From positions 4,052,993-4,116,992 of the forward strand of contig VZQC01007982.1 in NCBI GenBank assembly GCA_009823505.1: a stretch of 64,000 bases of DNA, given 5' to 3'. Shown in pieces: positions 30,801-42,993 of this stretch; position 1 is the first letter of the stretch; each line of letters opens with the position of its first letter. A model generated the notes under the pieces. It worked only from the letters and a program-made list of their open reading frames with translations. It had not been told where the DNA came from and ran no database searches. Both the position numbers and the translations under genes were made by a program. The stretch is from Rhizomys pruinosus. Lineage: Eukaryota > Chordata > Mammalia > Rodentia > Spalacidae.

Positions 30801-32435
30801 AAAATGAGCTCCCTTGAGTTAATTACTAGCATTAAAAAATGATTAGTATTGTTTCTTCTAGGGTATTGGAACTTTGGAAAGGATGTTATCAAATGATACC
30901 TCAAGTGGGCACAACGCTTATTGTGCACCAAACTTTACTTAGATGCTGGTGGCTTTTGTTTTAGAGAGAAGTAAAATATTTATTATAATTGTAATTATAA
31001 TTACATTTCTAGGATGTTATGGCTCTAGATAAAATAATTTGTTTTCCATAAGCAAAATAGACGAATAGGTAAAAAGAACCATATATTCCCAACTTACATA
31101 TTCTCTAATGAAATATCTTATTATAGAACATTAATATGTAAATACTACACTGATACAAGATAGCAGTACTATAAGTTTCCCTAGAACTTTTATTGTTTAT
31201 CACCATCTTGTTAAATATATTCTGGTTGTGATGCATTGCAGGCCTGTTTCCATTTGTCTTTATGCAAAGAGAATTAATGTTCTGTGCTATTTTGCTGGAA
31301 ATGGAGAATGAACCATGCTACTGAATTCTGTCTAGCTTTAATTTCTGCAGAGCTAGAATACTTCCTTTGCCAGTTTAAAAAAATATCACTTTGGTGACCT
31401 ACTTTTATTTTTTATCTCCTCAAACTATCCATTATCTATTCATAGGAGGAATATTTTATCTTTTCTGTTCTTTCATATCTCTTAGTGTCTATAAGCTTCT
31501 ACAAACTGTTAAATGAAAATAATCAAATGCCTGTTATCACTAACTTGATAAGTGTTAACTTGAAGGTGGTACGTGCCTTGCTAATCCAACAGAACCACCT
31601 GCTACCCATTATTTTCTCACAAGGGCAGCCCTGTCTTCAAGTTCAGATGGCAAAAGTGGCTTGTAGCCTCTGTAGTTGAGAACCAGTTTCTTCAATTCCT
31701 GCTGCCTTATTGTTGATTATTTCCCAAAAATGTAGCCCAGGAGATTTTTGTATCATTTTTGTGGGAAAAAAGCTGGAAGAAATTCTGTAATTACAAATAC
31801 TAAAAGCAAAAGGAAAGGACTGAAGGAAAAAAAAATTCTCATATGTGTGAAGTCTTGTCAAGAATAAGGAAGAGAACAGGATGGGGGAAAAGGGATGCTT
31901 GGGATGTGTGTGGCAAGCACTCTTTTAGAAAATAATCCTGTTTATACATGAAGCCAGCATGCCTTGCAGGGAGAGATGCTAAAGGCCTGCTCCACTGTGG
32001 TGAATTGTTGTTTTAGAAGAGGACAGAAAAAGCTGAGGGAGTTGGAGCCGTGTCTGCCATGGAAAGCTTTTTCCCTTTTGAAGGAGACTATTTTGCAGTG
32101 TTAGAGAATACTAATGTGAAGAAGGATAATTAATTTTCAGTTTTGAAACCAAAGAGAATTACATACGTTTTATAAGAAAGTCTTTTTAAGAAGAAAATAC
32201 ATGGAAAACATAAGAAGGAGATACACTTTAATGCTAGAAGTAGTATGGCTATTGGTTCTGTTACCCTGTGGCCTTATTTTATAATGTATTAACTTATACT
32301 GAAACATTAAAAAATAAGAAAGATTATACAATTTAAATAACTATTTTAATCAGAAAAACTTGATAATGAAAATGCCTCTAGGGAGGATGAATTTTCCATA
32401 AAACTAAAATTTAATGTATGAAAATGTCATGTTTG
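30801..32435. other. Unique intronic sequence
   Basis: No repeat or exon recognised in 1.6 kb. A candidate for non-repetitive conserved intron. Confidence 0.5.
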
Positions 32436-32636
32436 TTTTAGATTCATGTATGCCTGCATGTATGTAGGTGCATGTGTGTTATACAGTGCTTGTGGAGATC
32501 AAAAGAGGGCATCCAGTTCCCTTGCAACTGGAGTTCTGGATGGTTGTTAGTTGCCATCTGGTGCTGTGAATTGAACCTGGGTCCACTGCCAGAGCAGCCA
32601 GTGCTCTTTACCGCTGAGCTACCTCGTCAGCCCCAA
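32436..32636 (-). mobile_element. Old B2/B3 SINE, antisense
   Basis: cctgcatgtatgtaggtgc, ggcatccagttcccttg, gaattgaacctgggtcc, gcagccagtgctctttacc, gctgagctacctcgtcagcccc. Confidence 0.8.
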
Positions 32637-35189
32637 GATTCTTTGTATGTGTGCATCTATCTGTGTCTGTTTGTTTGTTATATGACTTCACTAGAAAGGA
32701 AGAGAAGAGGGAACTAGTTGCCTTATTTAGCCCTGTGGTTTTGAATCTAACACCATATCCACCAGGCCCAAAGTAAATATTTGTTTAATGAAATAATTTC
32801 TAATAGACTATGGACCAGACAGTGGTCTAAAACTCCAAACAAATCAGATATAGCCCTATCCTCATGGAGTTTAAAGGTGAATAAAGGCCTCCTCAGATCA
32901 ATGTACTGCTATAAACTAGTAAGAGAGATAAAGGACAGGCAAAATGTACCTCCAAGGCACTTGACCATGAGTCCCTTATGTAGTATGTCTAGGTTCATAG
33001 TTGGAGGGAGCTTGTGTTATTATTTTGAAAATAAGGCAGTGTTTTTGCTGTTATTTTATACTAGTTGTAGTTGTCAAGCTCCATCCATTTTATGGCACCT
33101 ACTACTAGTTCTTCTAGTTAAGTGTGACATCAGCATTTGAGATGTGAGAAGGATGTGTGAGACTCTGGACATAACATTTTCACACTTTTCACTGACCACT
33201 GTGGCTGGCTAGACTCTGATGACTGTTACTAAGTGTGCTTTTCTTAGAGCTAGAATTGTTTTAATTCATGGGTGACATTTGAGGGCTCCTGTATTCCCTT
33301 GCCTTATATTATGTTTTTATGTTTACCAATCTGAGAGGTGAAGCTGCTATTTCCAATGTAGTTTGGGTTTGCATTTTTCTTATGTGTGATATTACACTTT
33401 TCATTTCTATAAAAGAAAGTTGTTTGTTGTGGTATCTGGGTTATATCTGGACATAGTGCTTCAAATAAACTGGATTGAGGGTAGACAAAGATACTGAAAA
33501 AAAAAAAAAAAAAACAAAACCCAAAACCCAAAACCCAAAACCAGAGAAAAGACACTTACTGAAGCAAGTGCTGGTTAAAGGATGGCTCACTATCTTACCA
33601 CCTTTACTTCTTTGATTCCCCCCCCACATATGCATACAGAGGCCACAGATTACTAATGCACCTAGGTGACTAGCAGATGATTAGTATACAGAGTAGATAT
33701 TCTGGATTAGGGATAATTTCATTTTACTACTTAAAGATGGCACGCATTTAAAACTCCTCAATTATTTCTGGAAATTTCTATTTAATATTTTAGTACTGTA
33801 ATTGATAATGGATAACTGAAACCTCAGAACAAAAACCACAGATGAGCAGAGACTGCATGTACATATATATGCGGACTCTGAAGGTGGGGACACAGACTTT
33901 TAATCAGATCTGACACTTATTATACTGGATCATAATGGGCTATTCACCCTTTTCATTTCTGCCTGCTATGTATCTGACCTGTAATTGATTGTCAGGGTTA
34001 GTTCTGGGCTTGGTCAGTAATTCTAATTTCTGTGCACTTGGTAGATTCACTTACTTACTTTATAATAATGATTCTTTTCATGGTTAATGTTTGCCTCATT
34101 TCCCCTGGTTTCTCAGTCATTTCCCCTGGTTTCTCAGCCTAGGAAGGGTATAATATTTTTCAGAAATGGATTGACTTATTTCTCTAAAATTTGAAAGTGT
34201 ACAACTTTCTAATATTTTTTAAAATTTGGAGTCCAGAACTCAGTTAGGAGGTGCTACTCATTTAAAAAGGCATTCTTATAAAGTGGTTTTTATTTACGAG
34301 GAAGCTTAAAGGCTCAGGCCCCAAGGTTAATTTGATAGTACAGTGTTTATGGAAAGAGAGAAATGAAATATTCCTCATGGTTTCTTTTAGACCTGTGGCT
34401 AGAATCAGGCATGTTTTTCCTTTTCAAATAAATAGTATTTCCTTTCATCTCTTCTTTCTATATTACTCCTCTTCTCCTGTCTGAAATGCAGGACTTGGTG
34501 GAAATTGGTCATTTTATTTTATAGAAAAGTCATTAAGAGCAGCTTTGAAACAAGGTCAGGCATTTGTCCTTGTGGCTTCTTGTAGCCATTCCCAGGCACT
34601 GCATGTAGCACCTGGACATGCTTGGAATCAGGAAGGGCCTCGATGTAATTTAGATGAAGAGTTAATTCAAATCAAAGCAAGCGGGAAGCAAGTAAATTTG
34701 ACTTCAGTGATTATGATTCCATTTGATTAAATCTCTACTTTTGATTACACGTATCAGTGAGAACATGTTTTAAATATACCCAACTATTAAATATTGAAGG
34801 ATGTGAATAGGATTGAACTAGGCACATAGTAAGGAAATTCCACATTTTTTTAATTAGGATGTATCACTCATAACTATACTATTTTTTTAAAAAACAAATG
34901 AAAGGAATTAAGTCTCTTGCATATGGGAATTATTACTGTATTTGTTATCTAAGGTATATAATTCATTACCATGGATGGTCCTAAGTCTATGTACTTTCTA
35001 GTAAGACTTAATTAATAGCCTCTCTATAACAGATAAAGTGAATTAATAATATCAGTACATTTATAGTTATTCTGTAAAGATAAAATTGGATAGCTGTCTT
35101 CTGGTTGTATATTGTCTTTAAAGTCTCTAGAAAAGGGGCTGGTGATTGAATGGGCCAGAGATACTATTCAGTATAATATTTCTTTCTTT
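32637..35189. other. Mostly unique intron with small tandem repeats
   Basis: A poly(A)-(AAACCC)-like tract lies at 33497-33543 and a perfect 21-bp tandem duplication (tcatttcccctggtttctcag) at 34096-34137. Nothing coding was recognised; the 119-codon frame at 32781-33140 is not protein-like. Confidence 0.5.
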
Positions 35190-35280
35190 TTTTTTTTAAA
35201 CCCAATTATTTTATTGAAGCTTTGTGCATTTCATACATTTCCCAATCAAATCTAGACCCATTCCCCCTTTCAGTATAACA
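35190..35280 (-). mobile_element. L1 tail fragment, antisense
   Basis: T run then attgaagctttgtgcatttcatacatttcc, the complement of the L1 3' end at 28440-28490. Confidence 0.75.
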
Positions 35281-35322
35281 TTTCTTAAAACTTTGTGTTT
35301 GGCAGAGTTAAAAACCAATCTG

Positions 35323-35482
35323 CTTTTTTTTTTTTTTTGGTCTTTTTGAGACAGGGTCTTCCTATATCTCCGACTGTCCTGGAACTTGCTATGTAGACCA
35401 GGGTGGCCTTGAACTCACAGAGATCCACCTGCCTCTGCCTCCCAAGTGCTGGGATTAAAGGTGTGTGCCACCACGCCTGGCT
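35323..35482 (-). mobile_element. B1 SINE, antisense
   Basis: T run, ggtctttttgagacagggtc, ggccttgaactcacagag, cccaagtgctgggattaaagg, ccaccacgcctggct. Confidence 0.94.
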
Positions 35483-36671
35483 GATTTCTCTTGTTTTACC
35501 AACTATCACAAGTTTAAATTAGAGATTGGACAAGTAAAGGGAATAATGGATTGGATCTCTTTCATGGGTTGTTGTAACTTTATTTAATTGTCACCCTTCA
35601 TGCTGCATCAGTTTCACTTCCCTGTTTAACAGACAATAGAGGCTGCCTTAAAAATGTCTTGCCATTTTCTGTGCGCTTGTTAGATTCATAATGCGAAAGG
35701 TGCTCCAAACTCAAGCAGATACTAGATGTTTTCATTACAGAAACAAACACAGACAAATAAACACTTTTGCCCAGTGAAATTTTCCCCTTGATGATCTATA
35801 GGGGGATGCCAGGTATTATTAAAACCTTTTCATTTATATTTCTGGTTATCTGGGCACTTCTAACTCTTGGCCTACCCCTTTGTCAGACTGGACTGTGAGA
35901 TTGTAGCTTTGTTTAGGATTATTCCTGATATTTTAAACAACTGAATAAGTATGATAAGAGTCAAATAAGATAATGTTTTAATAGGAAGATAATTAAAAAA
36001 AAACTTCATCGCCATTCTCAGTGGATCTGAGGAGTTATACTACCTTGAGAGGTAGAAATACAGACAGTCTGAATGGGGAGTGAATAAACAGGAGTCTGGA
36101 TGCAGAGCCATAGAACTCTGTTTTAAGATGATTCTTAGGACACACTCATGCTTTGCAAAGCAGGCTGCCATTTGGTGTCTCATTTGAGTGAGTCTCACAA
36201 CTGGCCTCATCACAGGAGGGTCATTATTATTAATCCCAGATTTATCCAAGGGAATGTGAAAGCTGGAATAATTTGACATTTCAGAAACCTTGCTGGTGGT
36301 AGACTTAAGATTAGACGTGGTCTCTTTTCACCATGAGTATTTGCTCCTGGTTTATATATACATGCTATTTCTAGCTTTTGGGGGGCCTAATTTTGGTTTT
36401 CCTTAGAAAAGAACTGTTTCTGTACTCACATATCCATTTTCACTGTTCCTCCCACCTAATTGTGACCCATGCATGGTAGGCCTCTCAGAGATAACTGGGT
36501 TTGTTAAGAGGTGGGATCAGCATCAACAGACAAAATTGATCCTTAGCTCATTTGAGATGCAAATCTAGTTACTTCAACAGTTCCTATAGAGGCTTTGTAC
36601 ATTCTCACACTAAGTAATATACAACAAGTACTAAGAATATGTATCTACAACCTTAAGGTTTCTTTTCTCAC
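35483..36671. other. Unique intronic sequence
   Basis: No repeat or gene recognised. Confidence 0.5.
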
Positions 36672-36769
36672 AGAAGATTTATGGGTAATTAAAAAAGTTC
36701 TACTATGATGAAATACTATTAGAAGATTTATGGGTAATTAAAAAAGTTCTACTATGATGAAATACTATT
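36672..36769. repeat. Perfect 49-bp tandem duplication
   Basis: agaagatttatgggtaatta through to aatactatt occurs at 36672-36720 and again, with no visible change, at 36721-36769. Confidence 0.95.
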
Positions 36770-37331
36770 TTTGAAATAGGGAACAGGCCTTTAAAAGAGT
36801 GACACTCAAACTTTAATTCAAAAGGAAGAGGATCCAGACTTATTTTCTAATTTTAGTCAATAACTATCCACACATTAGAATTTAAGTTCATTCATGTTCA
36901 CCTCTCCAGAATTAAGAAGCCTGACATGAAAAGTAGGGAAGTAACACAGGAAAGAACTGACTAGAGCCAGGGCCCAGTTTAGAGTTCTTTTTTACTGTGT
37001 TTCTCTCTGTATTGCTGACGACTTTTCCTGTTCTTTTCATAGTGCAGATGGAGAATTAGTCATCATTCTTCAAATAGCTTCTTTTTTGTTTTTACATGAA
37101 GCCTATCATTAATGAGTGATAAAACTTATCTCTCTGCCTGTAAAAGTAGGTTTTAGATAACCTTGAGGATTAAATGGAGGTTATGCCCTGTTTGAAATGA
37201 AAGAGCCTTGGTCAGCAAAGTTATTTAGAAAATGTGTCTATGAAATACAGGCAGGGAGAGCGAAGAACATCTTGATATGATACCAGTTGATGTTTAATTC
37301 CTTATAATGTTTCATTTAAAATATAAACTCC
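36770..37331. other. Unique intronic sequence
   Basis: Nothing recognised. Confidence 0.5.
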
Positions 37332-37492
37332 AGCCAAGCATGGTGGTGCATGCCTTTAATCCTAGCACTCAGGAGGCAGAGGCAAGCGGATCTTTGTGAG
37401 TTCAAGGCCAGCCTGGTCTACAGAGTGAGTTCCAGGACAGCTGGGACTACAGGGAGACCCTGTCTTGGGAAAAAAAAAAAAAAAAAAAAAAA
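37332..37492 (+). mobile_element. B1 SINE, sense
   Basis: ccaagcatggtggtgcatgcc, full body, gagaccctgtcttggg and a 24-A tail. Confidence 0.94.
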
Positions 37493-37503
37493 TATTATAT
37501 ATC

Positions 37504-37504
37504 A

Positions 37505-37535
<31 letters not shown>
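37504..37535. repeat. (AT)n microsatellite
   Basis: About 15 TA units shortly after the A tail of the B1. Confidence 0.9.
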
Positions 37536-37537
<2 letters not shown>

Positions 37538-38189
37538 CGAGTCTAGTACTCTCTTACTATTTAGAGAATAGTGGTTGGGAGATAAATATTCTGTGGTCAT
37601 TGCCTTTGTCTGTCTGTAGTTAAATGCAGAACCCTGAAATTAAGGACTCAGCAGATAGTGGAACAGAACCACTTTTCTACATTGTGTGTGTGTCTTTACT
37701 TCCTGAGCAAGTCAGGCAGCTTCTTGGCTGCCAACCTGGGTTTTTCAGCCAAATGACTAATTCAAGGTTCTCTCGATGTTAAATTTAGATTCACATAGTC
37801 TCATCTAACCTTAAATATTGAACATTGTTCACAGCTTGATGCTGGGAGCTTTGTACATGGATTCTTGTCTTGAGTCAGTGACTGTTCCTTGGCATTTTAT
37901 TATTGGCTCTCTGCTTTTTCCATGATGACACTTGAAGATAGGAGACACAGGGGTGGCTGCAGCTAGGAAGTTGGTGGGAGAGCGAGAAGAGATGCTTCAC
38001 TTATAAGAAGGCTGCTTACAAACCTGCCAGGTAGTTAGGTATGTGTTTGAAGAACAAATTCTTCTGTCTTCATACTTTTCCATTTTTTTTTCACTTAAAA
38101 TAGATCCTATCACAGTATTGAAGTTAAAGTTAGTTCTGAACATATGTATTTGTTTGTATAATTTTATGATCTCATAACTTTATTTTTGT
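37536..38189. other. Unique intronic sequence
   Basis: Nothing recognised. Confidence 0.5.
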
Positions 38190-38331
38190 TGTTGTTTTGT
38201 TTTGTTTTTGAGACAGGATCTCCCTATAGCACCAGCTATCTTGGAACTCACTATCGTAGGCCAGTGGATCAGGCTGGCCTCAAGCCGGCCTTTGTCTCCT
38301 GAGTGCTCCTGAGTGCACACTACCCAGCCCA
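38190..38331 (-). mobile_element. B1 SINE, antisense, diverged
   Basis: gttttgtttttgagacaggatc, agcaccagctatcttggaac, caggctggcctcaag. A small duplication (gaccagtg/gatcaggc; ctcctgagtgctcctgagtgc) disrupts the body. Confidence 0.8.
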
Positions 38332-38990
38332 AAGATGAAGTTACATTTCTGTGATCATGATTCTGTGTGAAAGTTTTTTATCATGTGCTTCTAAAATAAT
38401 AAAATTATATAATACTTATTTCTTCACTAATTATTTGTAATCTGCCTCTACTTTTGCCAGAGTTCATCTTCATTTGTTCATCAACAAATATTCATTTACT
38501 GACTACTGCATATTATGAGAAGCATTGGTATGCAGTCATAAATCAGAAATGGTTCTTACTCTCAGTGAGTTCGTAGTCTAGAAGTCGGGTTGCAGGCAAA
38601 TGCACAAGTCTGAGGATTGTTCTTTTGCTTCTGGGACAAGAAGGTATGTCTAGGTAGTAGGGTAGTAGTGGCAGTGGGGTGACTCAGGCCGTCTTGAGAG
38701 TGATAAGAAGTAGAAGAAAGGGGATTCAGTGAACTCAGGGAGAGAGGGCAAATGTGACCAGATAGTGGTTTACATAATGTGGAGAAGTGGGTCTGGGGAA
38801 GGCGCTGATGAGTTCCATTTGGTCATGGCTGCTGTGTGCAGCTCATGCTTGTAAGTCTCTGCGGATGATAGAGAAGACAGTGACTTGTGAGCTCACTAAG
38901 ACAGATGTGAGGATGGAGGAGACTGTAGGAGTGAGAGAGACTGACTCTTATTCCATGGATCTTCTTTGGGTCATGTGACAGACACAAATC
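38332..38990. other. Unique intronic sequence
   Basis: Nothing recognised. Ends at a CT-rich tract. Confidence 0.5.
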
Positions 38991-39025
38991 TCTCTCTCTA
39001 CCTCCCTCCCTCCCTCCCTCTCTCC
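38991..39025. repeat. CT-rich / (TCCC)n tract
   Basis: ctctctctctacctccctcc with four CCCT units. Confidence 0.9.
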
Positions 39026-39029
39026 ATGT

Positions 39030-39365
39030 GGGTATGTGTTTTATAGGTGTGCATTCATATGTATTTTTGTGTGAATTTGGGTGCACATGTGCCATGGCAT
39101 GTGTGTGGAGGTCAGAGGACAGCCTAGTGTACCCATTTCTGCCTTCAGCCTCATTTGAAGCAGTGTTTTTTTACTGTTGCATATACCAGGCTAGGTGGCC
39201 TGTGAACTTCCAAAAATTCTCCTGTCCCTGACTCCCACCTCCCTATTGGAGTTCTGGGATTATGGAATGTATGTTACGGCTTCTGGCTTTATGTTCTGGG
39301 ACTCTGAACTCACATTGTCACTTGCACAGCAGGTACTTTATCCACTGGGCCATCTTCCAGGGTTT
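39030..39365 (-). mobile_element. Composite B3-like SINE, antisense
   Basis: gtgtgtggaggtcagaggacagcc and the ending gcaggtactttatccactgggccatc fit a B3/B4 head. The middle (ctaggtggcctgtgaacttcc ... ggagttctgggattatgg) resembles a 7SL-type segment, so this is a composite rodent SINE. Confidence 0.6.
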
Positions 39366-39560
39366 TATTAGAATGGCACTGTGTACCTAAAGGAATATGA
39401 ACAGGACTTAATGAACCGGGCTGTGGGAAGGTGCAGTATAGCTGGGTCTCATAGCCTCTGGACTATCTCTCATCTCCTGTTTTCCTTTCCAAATGTTAAA
39501 GGTACAGAATCTGTTTATTACTTATATTTTTAAGGTCTTTAAAAAAAAAATGTATTCTTA

Positions 39561-39717
39561 GGGCCATAGAGATGGCTCAGTGTTTGAGAGCACTATTCCA
39601 GGGAAATCGGGTGCCCTCTTATGATCTCTGCAGGCATTGCATGACATGGGTGCACTCAAACATGGCAGGCAATGCACTCATACATATAAGTTAAAATAAT
39701 AAACAAAATATTAAAAC
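39561..39717 (+). mobile_element. B2 SINE, sense, internally deleted
   Basis: The head gggccatagagatggctcag jumps to ttccagggaaatcgg, then to the tail. About 70 bases of the body are missing. Approximate flanking repeat tgtattctta / tgcattctca. Confidence 0.85.
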
Positions 39718-39842
39718 ATGCATTCTCATGTTTTTGTGTATAATTCTCAGAATTACTTTGCAAGAAGGATATTTTGATGAGGAACCCGAGTTAAAGCCTC
39801 CTGGATGTTTAGTAGAAAATGGGTATTTAAGTCTAGGATTTT

Positions 39843-40070
39843 TAAATTAAATTTTATTTTATTTATTTTTATATATATGAATGTACTGTCTGCATGTAGG
39901 TTTGTGCACCTGTGTCATGCAATGCCTCAGAGGTCAGAAGAGGACGTCGGATTCCCCTGGAACTGGAGTTAAAGATGGTTCTCAGCCACGATGTGGGTGT
40001 TGGGGATCGAACCCAGGTCCTCTGCAAGAGCAGTTGGCGCTCTTAACCACTAGGCCATTTCTCCAGCCCC
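39843..40070 (-). mobile_element. B2 SINE, antisense, short form
   Basis: Flanked by the 14-bp duplication aagtctaggatttt at 39829-39842 and 40071-40084. Confidence 0.94.
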
Positions 40071-40084
40071 AAGTCTAGGATTTT

Positions 40085-41504
40085 AAACTGAATGCTCCGT
40101 GCTGGCTCTTGGATCCATGGCCATGTTAGCATTCATATTTCCTTTCATAATGTTGTATTGGCGTAGTGCTGAATACTGTTTTATGTCTCTGGATAAAACC
40201 TGTGAAGATGTTATTACTTTTTTTTTCCTGAATAGTAGAAATTGCAGTTAATTGAAATTCAAATCTCCAAGTTTCTGAGGTCTCTTATAGGAAGAGGCCT
40301 TATTCAGTTCAGCTCAAAGACTCATAGGTAATTTAGTTATGTTGTCTGCGGTATTGTCTGTTAGATTTGTGGTGAAAGTCCAGAGATCGAAATTGAACTT
40401 AAAAAAGCTCAGCTAATTGCAACATAACACTTTACTTCTCCTACTTAATATTCTGTGGTGGAGTTGGGTGGAGGATGATTTTAGTGAGACTTTGCATGTT
40501 AAGTTCATCCTCAGTGTGTCTGTAACTAAAGGCAAACATGTTTTCAGTCTTTTGCAGTGTGAGCAGTGCAGAGTATATCTGAATATTAACTATATTTATT
40601 TCTGGTAGCTTTAACTTGGGCCAGACTAGTACAGATTTGTGTCTTGTGTAACCTGGGTAATTTCTTATCTCTTTTTTCAGTTCCTTGATGCATGATGGCA
40701 GTAGCCCCTTTTTATATTTTTCTGTTAGAAAAGAGTGTCTATACTGATGAGGAACAGTATGCTCTTGATGAGCTTGGGGCTGTTTTCCTCTTCTTTATTA
40801 GCTACCCACTGCTCACCTCACTCCAGAGTATATCTTCATGTTCCCTGAAAGCTTGCCTGCCCTGGTCCCAGGGGCCATATGAGTTTTACCCATTTTTTTT
40901 TTTTTTTTGATATTTTTGAGTTACATGTCCTGACCTGACCTCCTTGAAGCCCTTGATTCTACTGCTAATTCTCTCTTTCTTTGTCTTCTAGAAATTTCTC
41001 TGACTACCCTCTTCTCTAGCATCTTCCTAATAATCCCTTTTTGATGGTTCTTCTTCCAGGAGTCTGGCCCTTGCTGGCCCATAGTATTTCTAATCACATC
41101 CTCTCTAATATATATGCTTTTTACATATCAAGTATCAGTGTCTGTCCTGAGCCTCCTCACTTTCATATCCAAGTACCCAAGGCCATGAGAATTGAAACCT
41201 AACATATCCAGATTGAACCCAACACCTCCCTTTCTAAGTTTCTATTTTCACTTTATTTTTCATCCCTTCCTCCCTTTATTCCTCCTTATTTTCCCTTCCC
41301 TCTTCCTTTCCTCTCTCTGAGGAAAAGAAAGCATCATCCTTGCTGTTACTCAAGTCAGAATCCTAGACAGTGGTATCCTATAGGAGTGGCTGATACTAGC
41401 ACTTTGTCAGCATTCACTTTATTAAGGGATGCTGTTACCTCCATGATAATAGATACTCTGAATCTGATCCTACATCTTATTTTCCCATTAGGTCTCCTTG
41501 CTAT
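40085..41504. other. Unique intronic sequence
   Basis: A T run of about 18 at 40891-40908. Otherwise nothing recognised. Confidence 0.5.
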
Positions 41505-41709
41505 TTTTATTTATTATATTTATTTTTTATGTGTATGAGTGTTTTGTTGGTACATATGTAAGTGTAGCATGTCCATGCATGTCCACAGAGGTCAGAAGTC
41601 ATAAAATTCCCTGGAACCGGAGTTACAGATGGTTGTTAGCTACCATGTGGATGCTGGGACTCTGGAAGAGCAGCCGGTTCTCTTAACTGCCAAGCCTTCT
41701 CTCTAGCCC
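41505..41709 (-). mobile_element. Old B2/B3 SINE, antisense
   Basis: tttttatgtgtatgagtgttttg, cagaggtcagaag, accatgtggatgctggg, gttctcttaactgccaagcc. Confidence 0.82.
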
Positions 41710-42021
41710 AGGAGTTCAGTGGTCTTGGAGACAATTATAATGTTTATAGGAACCTCATCACTTCTTATGTTTCTGCTCCTTCACTAGTTAACAGCTCTGA
41801 ACCTAGAACTTCAAGCCACTGGGATGTTGGACCACAGTATCCTCCAGGTTTCTGAATGTCACAGATTAATTTGTTTTAAAAATGTTAATGTAACATATGA
41901 CCATTGAAGTTTAATTTTGTCAAACAAGGACATTTGGCAATATAACTACCATCATGACAGAAAACCAGACCAGACCAAACCAAACCACCTGTGATTTCCC
42001 TGTCAAGAAAGTATAAAAGTG

Positions 42022-42256
42022 GGGGCTAGAGAGATGGCCTAGCGGTTAAGAGCACCGACCGCTCTTACAGAGGACCCGGGTTTGATCCCCAGCACCCACC
42101 TGGCGGCCGAGAACCATCTGAAACTCCAATTCCAGGAGAACTCCAGTTCCAGGGGAATCCGACACCCTCTTCTGACCTCCGCGGCATTGCAGGACACGGG
42201 TGGATAGACTTGCATGCATACAGTGCATTCATACGCATACAGAAATAAATTTAAAA
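42022..42256 (+). mobile_element. B2 SINE, sense, long form, young
   Basis: ggggctagagagatggcctag with the doubled segment and intact CpGs. The 14-bp duplication aaagtataaaagtg lies at 42008-42021 and 42257-42270. Confidence 0.95.
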
Positions 42257-42270
42257 AAAGTATAAAAGTG

Positions 42271-42803
42271 TCAAATTTACCTTTATGAAACTCAGTAAAA
42301 TGATTTATTTTTTCTTATCACCAAAAAATATGTATTGTCTTAGATTCTTAGTGGAAACTTCAGCTACCCTAGTGTTTACTAGGCATGATGTCAGTTACCA
42401 GCTTTTTAACAGTTGTTTCTTAGCACTGAACTAACTGTTTCATTTGTTATCTTTAGTTAGATAAATCTTCCTATATTTTGTATCTCTCTGCTTGTATTTA
42501 AAGAGTTCTTTATTAATGCAGGAAAAAGTGGCCTATGTGGGTGCAAATATGAGCTACCATTTAGACATGAGTTTGTCACTCAAAGCTAGAATGACTACGG
42601 CTTACCTACACAATGTAATTTCTAGAATTTACATATATATCTCCTAGGCTGGGAGTACTGCATAAATTCTAATGATTCTCTTTCATTGGAATTACAGTGT
42701 CAAATAGATATTATAGTTTTATTATATGACAGTTATAGGCTGTCACATTAATTATAATAATTGTTCAGTAAAGAAGCCATAGGAATAGATAATATGCTAT
42801 GAT
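42271..42803. other. Unique intronic sequence
   Basis: Nothing recognised. Confidence 0.5.
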
Positions 42804-42847
42804 TATTTATTTATTTACCTATTTATTTACTTATTTATTTACTTATT
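42804..42847. repeat. (TTTA)n tract
   Basis: About ten TTTA/CTTA units forming the tail side of the adjoining antisense B1. Confidence 0.9.
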
Positions 42848-42993
42848 TTGGTCTTTTTGAGACAGGGTCTCCTTGTAGCTCCAGCTGTGCTGGAACTCAC
42901 TATGTAGACTAGGCTGGCCTTGAACTCTCAAAGATCTGCCTGCCTCTGCCTCCTGAGTGCTGGTATTAAAGGCTTGCACCACTACTCCGGCTG
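42848..42993 (-). mobile_element. B1 SINE, antisense
   Basis: ggtctttttgagacagggtc, ggctggccttgaactc, gagtgctggtattaaagg, accactactccggct. Confidence 0.93.

Noticed and set aside
32781..33140. 119-codon plus-strand frame as an EXOC4 exon
   Set aside because: No acceptor/donor pair with the required phase, and no resemblance to Sec8.
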